Shown: positions 8,795 through 17,009 of the stretch, piece by piece
Layout: every line of letters begins with the position of its first letter
Position numbering within the stretch: position 1 is the stretch's first letter
Assembly (NCBI RefSeq): GCF_003399625.1
Contig: NZ_NBXA01000026.1
Coordinates: forward strand, 434,001-498,000
Source: Subtercola boreus
GTDB taxonomy: Bacteria > Actinomycetota > Actinomycetes > Actinomycetales > Microbacteriaceae
Length of the DNA stretch: 64,000 nt
Direction: 5' to 3'
Translations under genes and position numbers: made by a program
The notes under the pieces: model-generated
The model's database searches: none
What the model saw: only the letters and a program-made list of their open reading frames with translations
What the model was told of the DNA's origin: nothing

Positions 8795-9610
8795 ATGGCA
8801 GAGCAGGTTCTCAGCGTGGACGACCCCCAGGCCTTCCTCGGCGGCCTGGTCGACGCAGCCAGGGGCCGACTCACCCACCAGGTCGCCGCGACGTCGCTCA
8901 CGGTCGTGCGCCAGAAGTCCCTCGCCGACCGCCTCATCGGTCGCGACGGCTCGATCAGCGCGATCACCCTCACCACGCGCGGATCCGTCATGGAACTCAC
9001 CTGCTCGCCCACCGGCACCTACTCCGCCGAGACCCGGCGCGTGGTGCGCGGCATCGTCATCGCCCGGCGGAGCCAGCAGCTCCGGGAATGGCTCGAGGCC
9101 TTCGCGCTCCGGATCGCCGCACTGGCCGGCGAGGCCGTCGACGCTCCGGATGCCGGCACCGCCGCCCTGCAGAAGCTCGGCATCTCCGTTTCAGGGCCCA
9201 CCGTCGAGGTCGGCGACGACACCGTGATGGCCGATCTCCGCACCCTCCCGTTCAAGCTCCGCGGGTCGCTCCCACCGGCAGCCGCGACATCCACCGCTCG
9301 TATTGTCGAGTTGCTGCTCGACACGCTGCCGCGGGTCTCCGGCGATCTCGAGGCGAATGCCTTCGCCGAGCGCACGGCGACCGTCTACCTGCCCGACACT
9401 CTGCGCGCCTACCTCGCACTGCCCGGGGAATGGGCCCGCAGCCACGTCTACCCCGACGGCGGCACGCCCGACAGCGCCCTCGTGGCCCAGCTCACCGTGC
9501 TCGAACGTGCGGTGGAGCGGATGCACGAAGCCGCCGTTCAAGGCGACGCGGAGGCCCTGCTGCTGAACGGACGCTTCCTCAACGATCGCTTCCCCGACGC
9601 GAGCCGCTGA
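8795..9610 (+). CDS. Conserved-looking hypothetical protein
   Basis: I do not recognise this 271-residue protein. It is soluble, without signal peptide or membrane segments, and mixed alpha/beta in character. Codon use matches its neighbours, so it is a real gene. An N-terminal half (to about residue 110) with a basic stretch and a helical region is joined to a C-terminal half rich in Leu/Ala helices (FAERTATVYLPDTLRAYLALP). Its own -10 box suggests it need not be co-transcribed with the MFS gene. It is convergent with uppP. Confidence 0.8.
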   Translation: MAEQVLSVDDPQAFLGGLVDAARGRLTHQVAATSLTVVRQKSLADRLIGRDGSISAITLTTRGSVMELTCSPTGTYSAETRRVVRGIVIARRSQQLREWLEAFALRIAALAGEAVDAPDAGTAALQKLGISVSGPTVEVGDDTVMADLRTLPFKLRGSLPPAAATSTARIVELLLDTLPRVSGDLEANAFAERTATVYLPDTLRAYLALPGEWARSHVYPDGGTPDSALVAQLTVLERAVERMHEAAVQGDAEALLLNGRFLNDRFPDASR

Positions 9611-9661
9611 CCCCGGCCGGGCCGCGGCGAACACCCCGGTCGGGAGGCGGCGCGCACCCGG

Positions 9662-10498
9662 TCACGTCGCGGCGAGCACCCCGGTCGCCAGCAGAGCGGC
9701 GAGCACCACACCGAGCGCGACCCGGTACCAGATGAACACCGTGATCGGATGCCGCGCCACCAGCTTCAACAGCCAGGCGATCGAGGCGTAGCCGACGATG
9801 AAGCTGACGACGGTACCGACGGCCACCGAGGCCCAGCCGACCGTGGCACTGACAGCGGAGGCCTGGCTCGCACCCTCGTAGACGCCGGCTCCGATCAGGG
9901 CGGGGATGGCCAGGAAGAACGACAGTCTGGTCGCCGCGACCCGATCCAGGTTGCGGAGAAGACCCGCACTGATGGTCGCCCCGGAGCGCGAGACCCCCGG
10001 CACGAGGGCGACGCACTGGAACAGCCCGATGATCAGGGCGTCCTTCAGCGTGAGGCTCTCTTCGGGTCGGGATCGGCGGCCCACCCGCTCCGCCACGAAC
10101 ATCACGATGCTCCAGAGGATCAGGCCGGCCACGACGACCCAGAGGTTCCGGAGGGCCCCCGAGACGAGGTCCTTCGCCGCGAACCCCACGATGCCGATGG
10201 GGAGGGAACCCGCGATGACGTACCAGGCGAAGCGATAGTCGGGATTGCGACGTGATCCACTGTCGAACAGCCCCCGCCACCACGCCGCAGCCAGCCGGCC
10301 GATGTCGGAGCGGAAATAGAGGATCACAGCGACGATCGCCCCGAACTGGATGATCGCCGTGAACGCGGTGACGCCGGGGTCGTCGATCGAGAGGCCGAGG
10401 AGCTTCTCGACCACGGTGAGGTGCCCGGTGCTGGAGACCGGCAGGAACTCGGTGAGCCCCTCCACGATGCCGAGGATGAGGGCATACAGGATGTTCAT
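9662..10498 (-). CDS. uppP: Undecaprenyl-diphosphatase
   Basis: Integral membrane phosphatase (278 residues) that removes one phosphate from undecaprenyl diphosphate to regenerate the lipid carrier for peptidoglycan. Both family signatures are intact: EGLTEFLPVSSTGH at residues 13-26 and PGVSRSGATIS near the middle. About eight membrane segments. ATG 10498 lies 1 nt after the dedA stop, so it is the distal gene of a dedA-uppP operon. The last 18 bases have a near-identical copy in the intergenic region (9625-9643). Confidence 0.95.
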   Translation of the reverse strand: MNILYALILGIVEGLTEFLPVSSTGHLTVVEKLLGLSIDDPGVTAFTAIIQFGAIVAVILYFRSDIGRLAAAWWRGLFDSGSRRNPDYRFAWYVIAGSLPIGIVGFAAKDLVSGALRNLWVVVAGLILWSIVMFVAERVGRRSRPEESLTLKDALIIGLFQCVALVPGVSRSGATISAGLLRNLDRVAATRLSFFLAIPALIGAGVYEGASQASAVSATVGWASVAVGTVVSFIVGYASIAWLLKLVARHPITVFIWYRVALGVVLAALLATGVLAAT

Positions 10499-10499
10499 G

Positions 10500-11132
10500 T
10501 CAGGCCTTCTTCCGGCGACGGAGGATGTCGATGGCGATGGGCAGCACCGAGACGATCACGATGAGCACCGCGATGACCTCGATGTTGTTCGCGACGAACG
10601 GGATTCCGCCGAGGAAGTAGCCCGCCAGCGTGAGCAGGAGCGCCCAGAGGATCCCGCCGGCGGCATTCCAGAGGAGGAACGACCGGAACGGCATCTGCGA
10701 CATTCCGACGATCGGCGGCACGAACGTACGGACCAGGGGCACGAACCGCGCCAGCACGAGGGCGCGGCCGCCATAGCGGGTGAAGAAGCCGTCGGCCTGC
10801 TCGAGGTGCTTCGTCTTGAAGATGCGGGCGTCGGGCCGGAACAGTCGCGGGCCGAAGCGTCGGCCGATGTGGTAGCCGGTTTGGTCGCCGAGGATGGCAG
10901 CTGCCGCCACCGCGACGACGAGCAGAGGCAACGGGAGCCCGAGAGGCGTCGCGAGCAGGGCCGCCGTGAAGACGAGCGTGTCGCCCGGCAGGAACGGGAA
11001 CAACAGCCCCGTCTCGATGAAGACGATCGCCATGACCACGGCGAGAACCCAGGGCCCCGCCCCTTCGAGCAGCGCTGTCGGGTCGAGGATGCTCGCGGTG
11101 TGCACGAGGGCGCGGACGGGTGATTCGCTCAA
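10500..11132 (-). CDS. DedA-family membrane protein
   Basis: DedA/VTT-domain membrane protein of 210 residues with the family motifs FIETGLLFPFLPGDTLVF (re-entrant helix), GDQTGYHIGRRFG and ARFVPLVRTFVPPIVGMS. DedA proteins include carriers that flip polyprenyl phosphates or phospholipids. The tight operon with uppP favours an undecaprenyl phosphate role, which is inference. Start is TTG 11132 with AAGGAG at good distance. The 130 bp upstream of it hold no gene. Confidence 0.92.
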   Translation of the reverse strand: MSESPVRALVHTASILDPTALLEGAGPWVLAVVMAIVFIETGLLFPFLPGDTLVFTAALLATPLGLPLPLLVVAVAAAAILGDQTGYHIGRRFGPRLFRPDARIFKTKHLEQADGFFTRYGGRALVLARFVPLVRTFVPPIVGMSQMPFRSFLLWNAAGGILWALLLTLAGYFLGGIPFVANNIEVIAVLIVIVSVLPIAIDILRRRKKA

Positions 11133-11264
11133 CAGAGGGACTCCTTCTTGCGGACGCCCTCCACGCTACGGAGACGGAGCCCGGGGCCGAATCCCTCCGC
11201 GTGAGGATCTTCGGCGTACACCTCTGTGATGAGGCGCCCGCCTCGGCACGACCGGGGCGAACCG

Positions 11265-12002
11265 CTAGACCACCCCGGCCGTGCCGAGCAGCGACCCGAC
11301 CACGAACGTCGCAACGAGCGCCAGCGCCCCGCCGACGACCACGCGTACCGTCGCCCGCACCGCGGGGCTTCCCCCGAGCCGGGCACCGATCACGCCTGTT
11401 GCCGCGAGCGCGAGGATGACCACCGCGAAGGTCACCGGCACCCGCACTGCCTCGGGCGGCAGGAGGATCGCCAGGAGCGGCAGGATCCCGCCGATCAGGA
11501 ACGACAGCGCCGACGCGCCCGCTGCACTCCAGGGGCTGACGACGTCGTCTTCGTCGATGTTGAGTTCCATCGCGAGGTGCGCCCGGAGGGCATCCCGCTC
11601 GGTGAGCTCGACCGCTACACGGTGCGCGGTGTCGGGTGTCAGGCCGCGCGCCTCATAGAGCCCGGCCAGCTCCAGCAGCTCGCCGTCGGGATCGGTCGAG
11701 AGCTCCACGCGCTCCTTCTCGATCAGCGAGCGCTGGCTGTCACGCTGGCTGCTCACCGACACGTACTCACCGAGCGCCATCGAGATCGCCCCGCCGATCA
11801 GGGCCGCCGAACCGGCGGCGAGGATCGCGGGAGTCGAGGAGCTGGCACCGGCGACACCGACGACGATCGCCGCGACCGACACGATGCCGTCGTTCGCTCC
11901 GAGCACCCCGGCGCGCAGCCAGTTCAACCGCCCGGCCAGGCTGCCGGAGTGCGGTTCGTCGGGTTGGCGTGCGAAGTCGGAGTCGCTGCTGGGGGTCGTC
12001 AT
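11265..12002 (-). CDS. VIT1/CCC1-family Fe2+/Mn2+ transporter
   Basis: Membrane protein of 245 residues related to the vacuolar iron transporter family: LNWLRAGVLGANDGIVSVAAIVVGVAGAS is the typical TM1 region (residues about 27-55), followed by GAISMALGEYVSVSSQRDSQ and an acidic cytoplasmic linker (ELNIDEDDVVSPW) before three C-terminal helices. The family exports Fe2+ or Mn2+ by proton antiport; in bacteria this relieves metal excess. It is divergent from the ferric-reductase-like operon, with a possible iron-regulator box between them. Confidence 0.88.
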   Translation of the reverse strand: MTTPSSDSDFARQPDEPHSGSLAGRLNWLRAGVLGANDGIVSVAAIVVGVAGASSSTPAILAAGSAALIGGAISMALGEYVSVSSQRDSQRSLIEKERVELSTDPDGELLELAGLYEARGLTPDTAHRVAVELTERDALRAHLAMELNIDEDDVVSPWSAAGASALSFLIGGILPLLAILLPPEAVRVPVTFAVVILALAATGVIGARLGGSPAVRATVRVVVGGALALVATFVVGSLLGTAGVV

Positions 12003-12039
12003 GGTGTCACCATAGGCACGCCTGTCGCCCGGAAACCAG

Positions 12040-12058
12040 CGTGGCGAGCCTTACCTCA
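12040..12058. promoter_or_regulatory. Possible DtxR/IdeR-type iron box
   Basis: On the minus strand TGAGGTAAGGCTCGCCACG matches 12 of 19 positions of the actinobacterial iron-box consensus, strongest in the left half and centre (AGGT-AGGCT). It lies 38 bp upstream of the VIT gene and upstream of the divergent ferric-reductase-like gene. The right half is poor, so confidence is low. Confidence 0.35.
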
Positions 12059-12097
12059 CCGCTGCCCCGGGGCCGGGGCCCGCACTAAGAAAGCTGG

Positions 12098-12117
12098 AAG
12101 AATCTCGCGAGATTCTT
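12098..12117. promoter_or_regulatory. Perfect 20-bp palindrome upstream of the flavocytochrome gene
   Basis: AAGAATCTCGCGAGATTCTT is completely self-complementary. It lies about 60 bp before the chosen start of the ferric-reductase-like gene and has no T-tract, so an operator is more likely than a terminator. I do not know the cognate regulator. Confidence 0.6.
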
Positions 12118-12179
12118 GAATGGCCGGGTACTCCGCCGGCTCCGACCACCGGCACCGCCCTCCACCGAATCGAGCGCCC

Positions 12180-13592
12180 ATGAGCATCCAGACGGCCACA
12201 CGTCGCCGTGCCAGCCCGAACAGCGTCGACCGTGCCCGGCGCACGCGCACCCGGCGGCGGCTCCGACGGGCCGACCTGCTGGTCGTGCTCTGCTGGTCAT
12301 CCGTGGCGGTGGCCGTCTCGCTCTACCTCGCCTACGGCGGACTCTCCGAGGTCAGGGATGTCGCCTCTGCGCTCACCGCACTCGGCATCGTCACCGGGCT
12401 GGTCGGCACCGACCTCATCCTCGTGATGCTCGTGCTGGCCGCCCGCATCCCGCTGATCGACCGCGCGGTCGGGCAGGATCGCGCGATCGCCGTCCATCGG
12501 AGCCTCGGCAAGCCCGCCCTCTACCTGATCCTCGCGCACGGCGTTCTGCTGACGATCGGTTACGCGATGTCCGACGGTTCGAGCGTCGTCGCCGAGACGA
12601 TCGCCTTCCTCCAGGGCTCCGACCTGGTTCTGGGCTATGCCGGACTCGGCCTGCTCGTGCTGGTCGTCGTCACGTCGGTCGTCGCCGTGCGGCGCCGCTT
12701 CTCCTATGAAGCGTGGCACCTCATCCACCTGCTCAGCTACGTGGCCGTGCTCATCGCGCTCCCCCACCAGCTCTCCAGCGGCGCGGTTCTGGCCGACGGC
12801 ACGCTCCAGCGCGTCTACTGGATCGCGCTCTACGTTCTGGCGTTCGGATCGATCGGGGTCTTCCGGTTCGCCGTGCCGCTGATCCGCAGTGCACGCCACG
12901 ACATCTCGGTCGCGGCTGTGGAGGCCATCGCGCCGGGCGTCGTGTCGATCCATCTCCGGGGACGCGATCTGGGGCGACTGCAGACGGCAGGCGGCCAGTA
13001 CGCGATCTGGCGGTTCTGGTCGGCGAAGACCTGGTGGCACGCCCATCCGATCTCCTTCTCCGCTGTTCCGACGGCGACGGGCGCCCGCATCACCGTTCGC
13101 GATCTCGGCCGTGGCAGCTCCGCCATCTCGCGGGTGCGTCCCGGCACACGGGTGTCGATCGAGGGCCCGTACGGCATCTTCACCGACGAGGTGCGGGCGG
13201 CGCCGAGAATGGCCGTCGTGGCAGCCGGTATCGGCATCACCCCGGTGCGTTCACTGCTCGAGGGCTCGGTGCTCCTGCCCGGCGAGGCGACCGTGCTGCT
13301 GCGGGCGACCGATGCCTCCCAGCAGTATCTCTGGCAGGAGGTCAGCGCCCTGCCGAGCCTCACCGGCAGCGCGGTCTACAGCATGGTGGGCCCCCGCCCG
13401 CCGGGGCTCGCCACGTGGATGTCGGCCGAGGCGCTGGCTCGTGGGGTGACCCTCACCTCGGCCTTCCCCGATCTGCTCGTCTCCGACCTCTACGTCTGCG
13501 GCCCCCAGTCCTGGACGGAGCTGGTGATCCGGGATGCCCGGGCCGCGGGCCTGCCCGAGAAGCAGCTCCACGTCGAGAGGTTCGACTGGTGA
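12180..13592 (+). CDS. Ferric-reductase-like transmembrane flavocytochrome
   Basis: Membrane oxidoreductase of about 470 residues. After a basic N-terminus come six hydrophobic helices of a ferric-reductase heme domain, with candidate heme ligands in the LAHG, AWHLIHLL and LPHQL segments. Then comes an FNR-type module with the FAD motif HPISFS and the NAD(P) motif AAGIGITP, ending in CGPQSW and a terminal aromatic. It would pass electrons from cytosolic NAD(P)H across the membrane. The start could also be ATG 12120; 12180 was chosen because 12120 abuts the palindrome and adds a non-conserved leader. It is first in an operon with an FMN-binding protein and ApbE. Confidence 0.88.
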   Translation: MSIQTATRRRASPNSVDRARRTRTRRRLRRADLLVVLCWSSVAVAVSLYLAYGGLSEVRDVASALTALGIVTGLVGTDLILVMLVLAARIPLIDRAVGQDRAIAVHRSLGKPALYLILAHGVLLTIGYAMSDGSSVVAETIAFLQGSDLVLGYAGLGLLVLVVVTSVVAVRRRFSYEAWHLIHLLSYVAVLIALPHQLSSGAVLADGTLQRVYWIALYVLAFGSIGVFRFAVPLIRSARHDISVAAVEAIAPGVVSIHLRGRDLGRLQTAGGQYAIWRFWSAKTWWHAHPISFSAVPTATGARITVRDLGRGSSAISRVRPGTRVSIEGPYGIFTDEVRAAPRMAVVAAGIGITPVRSLLEGSVLLPGEATVLLRATDASQQYLWQEVSALPSLTGSAVYSMVGPRPPGLATWMSAEALARGVTLTSAFPDLLVSDLYVCGPQSWTELVIRDARAAGLPEKQLHVERFDW

Positions 13593-14137
13593 GGCGGCGC
13601 GCAGTCGTCTGGAGCGTGCTCTCGTCGGGTGCCATTCTGGCCGTCGGCTGGCAGCTGGGCGCCGAGACCGCCGCGACGACCGGTCTCGCCGAGACCCAGG
13701 CCGCCCCCGACGCGTCATCGGCCTCGGTCTCGGGCGGATCCGCCGCGACGACCCCGTCGGCCACGACTCCTTCGGCGACCACCCCCTCAGCAGCCGCCAC
13801 CCCCGCTCCGACCACCTCGGAGGCCCCGGCCGCGGCAGCTCCGGCCGCCCCCGCCGCTGTCTCCGGCACCTTCACCGGCACCAGCGTCTCGACGCGCTAC
13901 GGCAGCGTTCAGGTGCAGGTCGTCGTGTCGAACGGATCGATCACCGACGTCGTGGCCCTGAAACTCACGAACGACGACAACAGGTCGGTCTCGATCAGCA
14001 ACCGGGCCGCTCCCGTACTCCGCTCCGAAGTGCTCGCCGCCCAGTCGGCGAAGGTGCAGGGGGTGTCCGGCGCCACCTACACCAGCGACGCCTACCTGAC
14101 CTCGCTGCAGGCCGCCCTCGACCAGGCGGGGCTCTAG
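13589..14137 (+). CDS. Extracytoplasmic FMN-binding-domain protein (flavinylated)
   Basis: Protein of 182 residues: an N-terminal membrane segment (about residues 4-24), a long Ala/Thr/Pro/Ser linker with ATTPS repeats, and an FMN-binding domain ending in VSGATYTSDAY. The Thr of the SGAT motif (Thr163) is the residue to which ApbE attaches FMN by a phosphoester bond. Start GTG 13589 overlaps the flavocytochrome stop (GTGA). With its neighbours it is the probable outer electron acceptor of the chain. Confidence 0.9.
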   Translation: MRRRAVVWSVLSSGAILAVGWQLGAETAATTGLAETQAAPDASSASVSGGSAATTPSATTPSATTPSAAATPAPTTSEAPAAAAPAAPAAVSGTFTGTSVSTRYGSVQVQVVVSNGSITDVVALKLTNDDNRSVSISNRAAPVLRSEVLAAQSAKVQGVSGATYTSDAYLTSLQAALDQAGL

Positions 14138-14139
14138 TC

Positions 14140-14886
14140 GTGGCGACTCACGTCTTCGACACGATGGGCACCGGCGCGAGCATCCGGTTCGCCGGCGACC
14201 TGCCGCCCGCCGAGGCGCTCACCGCCGTCGAGACGTGCTTCGCCGAGTTCGACGCGCAGTTCAGTCTCTACCGCTCCGACTCCGAGATCAGCGAGATCGC
14301 CCGCGGCGCACTCACCCTGCCCCTGGCGAGCGAGCGTTTCCGCGACCTGTATGCCGAGGCCCTGCACTGGCGGAGCCTCACCCACGATTCCTTCTCCCCG
14401 CACCGGCCCGACCGGGTACTCGACCTGTCGGGCCTCGTGAAGGCGAAGGCGATGGATGCTGCCGCCGCCGGGCTCTCTGCCGCTGACGTGCACGACTGGA
14501 TGCTGAACGTCGGCGGCGACCTCCTCGTCGACGGGAACCTCGAGGGTTCGCCCTGGCACGTCGCCGTCGTGGACCCGGATGATCGCTGCCACCTGCTCTG
14601 CACGTTCGACCTCGACGGCAGCCGAACCAGCCTGGCGACATCCGGAACCACCGAACGGGGCGAACACATCTGGCGGAGCAGGGCCACCTCGACCTATCGG
14701 CAGGTGAGCGTCGTGGCCGACGACATCGTGACGGCCGACGTGCTCGCCACGGCCATCCTGGCGGGAGGCCGGGAACGACTCGATGAGGCCGTCGAGACGT
14801 TCGGCGTCGACGTCATCGCGGTCGATGCGGACGGCTCGATCGTCGCGACAGAGAGGATGCACCGCGCCCATGGATTCGCTCTGTGA
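14140..14886 (+). CDS. apbE: FAD:protein FMN transferase
   Basis: Flavin transferase of 248 residues that moves FMN from FAD to Thr of SGAT-motif proteins, here the preceding gene product. Family motifs are visible: the MGT start region (residues 9-11), LNVGGDLLVDG, and ATSGTTERG near the C-terminus that contributes to the metal and flavin site. It is shorter than the 300-350 residues of Gram-negative ApbE and has no signal peptide, as in many actinobacterial versions. Start GTG 14140 lies two bases after the previous stop. Confidence 0.93.
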   Translation: MATHVFDTMGTGASIRFAGDLPPAEALTAVETCFAEFDAQFSLYRSDSEISEIARGALTLPLASERFRDLYAEALHWRSLTHDSFSPHRPDRVLDLSGLVKAKAMDAAAAGLSAADVHDWMLNVGGDLLVDGNLEGSPWHVAVVDPDDRCHLLCTFDLDGSRTSLATSGTTERGEHIWRSRATSTYRQVSVVADDIVTADVLATAILAGGRERLDEAVETFGVDVIAVDADGSIVATERMHRAHGFAL

Positions 14887-14891
14887 ACGCC

Positions 14892-14917
14892 GCCCGCGGT
14901 CATCCGGAACCGCGGGC
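14892..14917 (+). terminator. Hairpin after the flavin electron-transfer operon
   Basis: Perfect 9-bp inverted repeat GCCCGCGGT / ACCGCGGGC with an 8-nt loop directly after the apbE stop and before the response regulator's -10 box. It lacks a T-tract, so a hairpin-only terminator is inferred. Confidence 0.5.
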
Positions 14918-14928
14918 CCGACGACGCC

Positions 14929-14934
14929 TAGACT
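14929..14934 (+). promoter_or_regulatory. -10 box of a leaderless response-regulator gene
   Basis: TAGACT six bases before ATG 14941, with no Shine-Dalgarno sequence between. It separates transcription of the two-component system from the upstream operon. Confidence 0.55.
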
Positions 14935-14940
14935 GCCCTC

Positions 14941-15609
14941 ATGACCGCGACCTCCCGCATCCTCCTCGTCGAGGATGACAGGCAGTTGGCCGGGATGCTC
15001 GAACAGCTGCTCACGAGCGAGGGCTACGACGTGGTGGTCGCCCGCGACGGGCAGCGCGCGCTGCACGAAGGCCTCACCCAGCCATTCGATGCCCTGTTGC
15101 TCGACCGCGGCCTGCCCGTCATCGAAGGTCTCGACGTGCTGGCCCGGCTGCGCGCACGCGGGGTGCTGGCGCCCGCGCTCATCCTCTCAGCCCTCGGCAA
15201 CCCGGCCGACCGCGTCGAGGGGCTCGACCGCGGGGCGGAGGACTACCTCGGCAAACCGTTCGACATCGACGAACTTCTTGCACGCATCCGGGCCCTGCTG
15301 CGGCGCCACCAGACGGTGACGCCGGTCGTGCGTGTACCCGGGGGCGAGCTCGACACCGGATCACGCACTGTGATGCTCGCCCATTCCGGGCCCGTCGCGC
15401 TCTCGCAGCGGGAATCCGAGCTGCTCGAGAGGCTGGGCAGGCGGCCCGGGCAGGTCTTCGAGCGCGCCGATCTGCTGGCCTCGGTCTTTCCCGACGCCGA
15501 CGACCTCGGTGTGGTCGACACCTACGTGCACTACCTGCGCAAGAAGCTCGGCCGGGGCGCCGTCTCCACGGTCAGGGGTATCGGTTACCGGCTCGGGCCG
15601 CTGAAATGA
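14941..15609 (+). CDS. OmpR-family two-component response regulator
   Basis: Regulator of 222 residues: receiver domain with the acidic pocket (EDD near residue 10), phospho-acceptor Asp55 (LLLDRGLP) and Lys in GKPFD, then a C-terminal winged helix ending in VRGIGYRLG. The ATG overlaps nothing upstream and appears leaderless. Its stop overlaps the kinase start (ATGA). The adjacency suggests it controls the flavin electron-transfer operon, but no shared direct repeats were found. Confidence 0.93.
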   Translation: MTATSRILLVEDDRQLAGMLEQLLTSEGYDVVVARDGQRALHEGLTQPFDALLLDRGLPVIEGLDVLARLRARGVLAPALILSALGNPADRVEGLDRGAEDYLGKPFDIDELLARIRALLRRHQTVTPVVRVPGGELDTGSRTVMLAHSGPVALSQRESELLERLGRRPGQVFERADLLASVFPDADDLGVVDTYVHYLRKKLGRGAVSTVRGIGYRLGPLK

Positions 15610-16958
15610 AGCGCACGGGCTCTCCGGATTCGTTGCGGGGCGCGGCGATCCGCCTCACCCTGCAGTTCATCGCCCTGATGGCCGTCGTTCTGGTCATCGT
15701 CACCGGCACGGTGTTCGCGATCGTGAACGTGACCGTGAACGAGTCGAACCAGCGCTCTGTGGTGGTCGCTTCGCAGCTCGATTCGGTACAGGAGACACCG
15801 AGCGGAACCTACATCACCGTCGTGCAGCACGGGCAGGTGTCGTCGTCGCAGAACATCCCCGACGGGCTGGTCGACACCGCGGCCCTCACCGCGCTTGCAG
15901 CCACCGCGTCGTCGGCGGCGGCGAACGGCGGGTCGTACAGCGCGGAGAACGGCGCTGCGAACGGCGGAAGGGACCGGGGCTCCGACCCGACGAACGACCA
16001 GCAGTCCCAGCGAACCGTGAACGGCCAGACCTACCTGATCAACACCTCGATCCACGGCGACCGTGTCGTGCAGGTCGCGGTGAATCTCTCGGAGGGCAGC
16101 GAGGAGCTCGCCCGCCTGGCCGAGGCGCTCATCATCGCCAGTCTCATCGCCCTCGCCGTGGCGGCCCTGCTCTCCTACCTGATGGCACGCCGCGCCATCC
16201 GCCCGCTCGCCGATGCGCTCACCCTGCAACGGCAGTTCGTCGCAGACGCCAGCCACGAACTCCGCACCCCGCTCACCATCCTCAGCACCCGGGCGCAACT
16301 CCTGCAGCGCCGGGAACGGAGCGACCTTCCCCCGGATGTCTCGACGGCGGTCGATGACATGGTGCGGGACTCGCGGGCGCTCACCGGCATCCTCGACGAC
16401 CTGCTGATCGCCGCAGACACCCGCTCCGACGTGCCGTTGACGGCGGTCGACCTGAACGAGAGCGCCGACGCGGCCATCGCGACACTCCGGGATGAGGCGG
16501 AGCGTCGCGGCATCACGCTGGCCCGCACCGGGTCGACGGGGAGTGTCATGGTGAACGGGGCGACCGCTGCGCTCCTCCGGCTGCACATCGCGCTCCTCAC
16601 GAATGCCCTCGACCACGCACGCTCGTCGGTGCGGGTGGACATCTCGGGCGAGCGGGATGTCGCGGTCATCCGGGTTATCGACGACGGACCGGGCTTCGAC
16701 CCGGCCATCGCCGACCGGGCATTCGACCGCTTCGCCGGCACCCGGCGGGTCTCCGACTCCGCGGCCGGCGCAGCCCCCGGCAACGCGCACTACGGCCTCG
16801 GCCTGGCACTCGTCGCCGAGATCGCGAGACGGCACGGCGGTTCGGTCGGGATCGGGACCGCGCCCTCCCCCGCGGCCGAGAGCTCCGACTCAGCCACCGA
16901 GCCTGCGGAACCTGCGGGTGCGACGGTCATCGTGCGCATCCCGCTCGCCTCGCCGTGA
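15606..16958 (+). CDS. Sensor histidine kinase
   Basis: Membrane kinase of 450 residues. TM1 is at about 17-40 and TM2 at about 167-190, flanking an extracytoplasmic sensor of about 125 residues with a Gly/Asn/Ala-rich insert. Then come a short linker, HisKA with His217 in DASHELRTP, and HATPase_c with DDGPGFD and GLGLALV. The HAMP region is very short. It is translationally coupled to the preceding regulator. The signal is unknown; redox or flavin status is plausible from context only. Confidence 0.92.
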   Translation: MKRTGSPDSLRGAAIRLTLQFIALMAVVLVIVTGTVFAIVNVTVNESNQRSVVVASQLDSVQETPSGTYITVVQHGQVSSSQNIPDGLVDTAALTALAATASSAAANGGSYSAENGAANGGRDRGSDPTNDQQSQRTVNGQTYLINTSIHGDRVVQVAVNLSEGSEELARLAEALIIASLIALAVAALLSYLMARRAIRPLADALTLQRQFVADASHELRTPLTILSTRAQLLQRRERSDLPPDVSTAVDDMVRDSRALTGILDDLLIAADTRSDVPLTAVDLNESADAAIATLRDEAERRGITLARTGSTGSVMVNGATAALLRLHIALLTNALDHARSSVRVDISGERDVAVIRVIDDGPGFDPAIADRAFDRFAGTRRVSDSAAGAAPGNAHYGLGLALVAEIARRHGGSVGIGTAPSPAAESSDSATEPAEPAGATVIVRIPLASP

Positions 16959-16996
16959 CATCGCGGCCCGGGGTGCCGGGCGGAGATCGGCTGCGC

Positions 16997-17002
16997 TAAC
17001 GT
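16997..17002 (+). promoter_or_regulatory. -10 box of a leaderless metE-like gene
   Basis: TAACGT seven bases before ATG 17010, with no ribosome-binding site between. Confidence 0.45.
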
Positions 17003-17009
17003 CGACTCC

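Noticed and set aside
7463-8878. 471-codon minus-strand open frame over the MFS transporter
   Set aside because: Its product is an off-frame mixture of Gly/Arg/Asp/His; the MFS gene on the plus strand has clear membrane segments and signature motifs.
12098-12117. Terminator of the VIT gene
   Set aside because: It is upstream, not downstream, of VIT (minus strand), and no gene ends towards it.
12713-13588. Upstream in-frame extension of the FMN-binding gene inside the flavocytochrome gene
   Set aside because: The extension is Arg/Gly/Pro-rich off-frame sequence. The GTG at 13589 overlaps the preceding stop as usual for this operon and directly precedes a membrane anchor.
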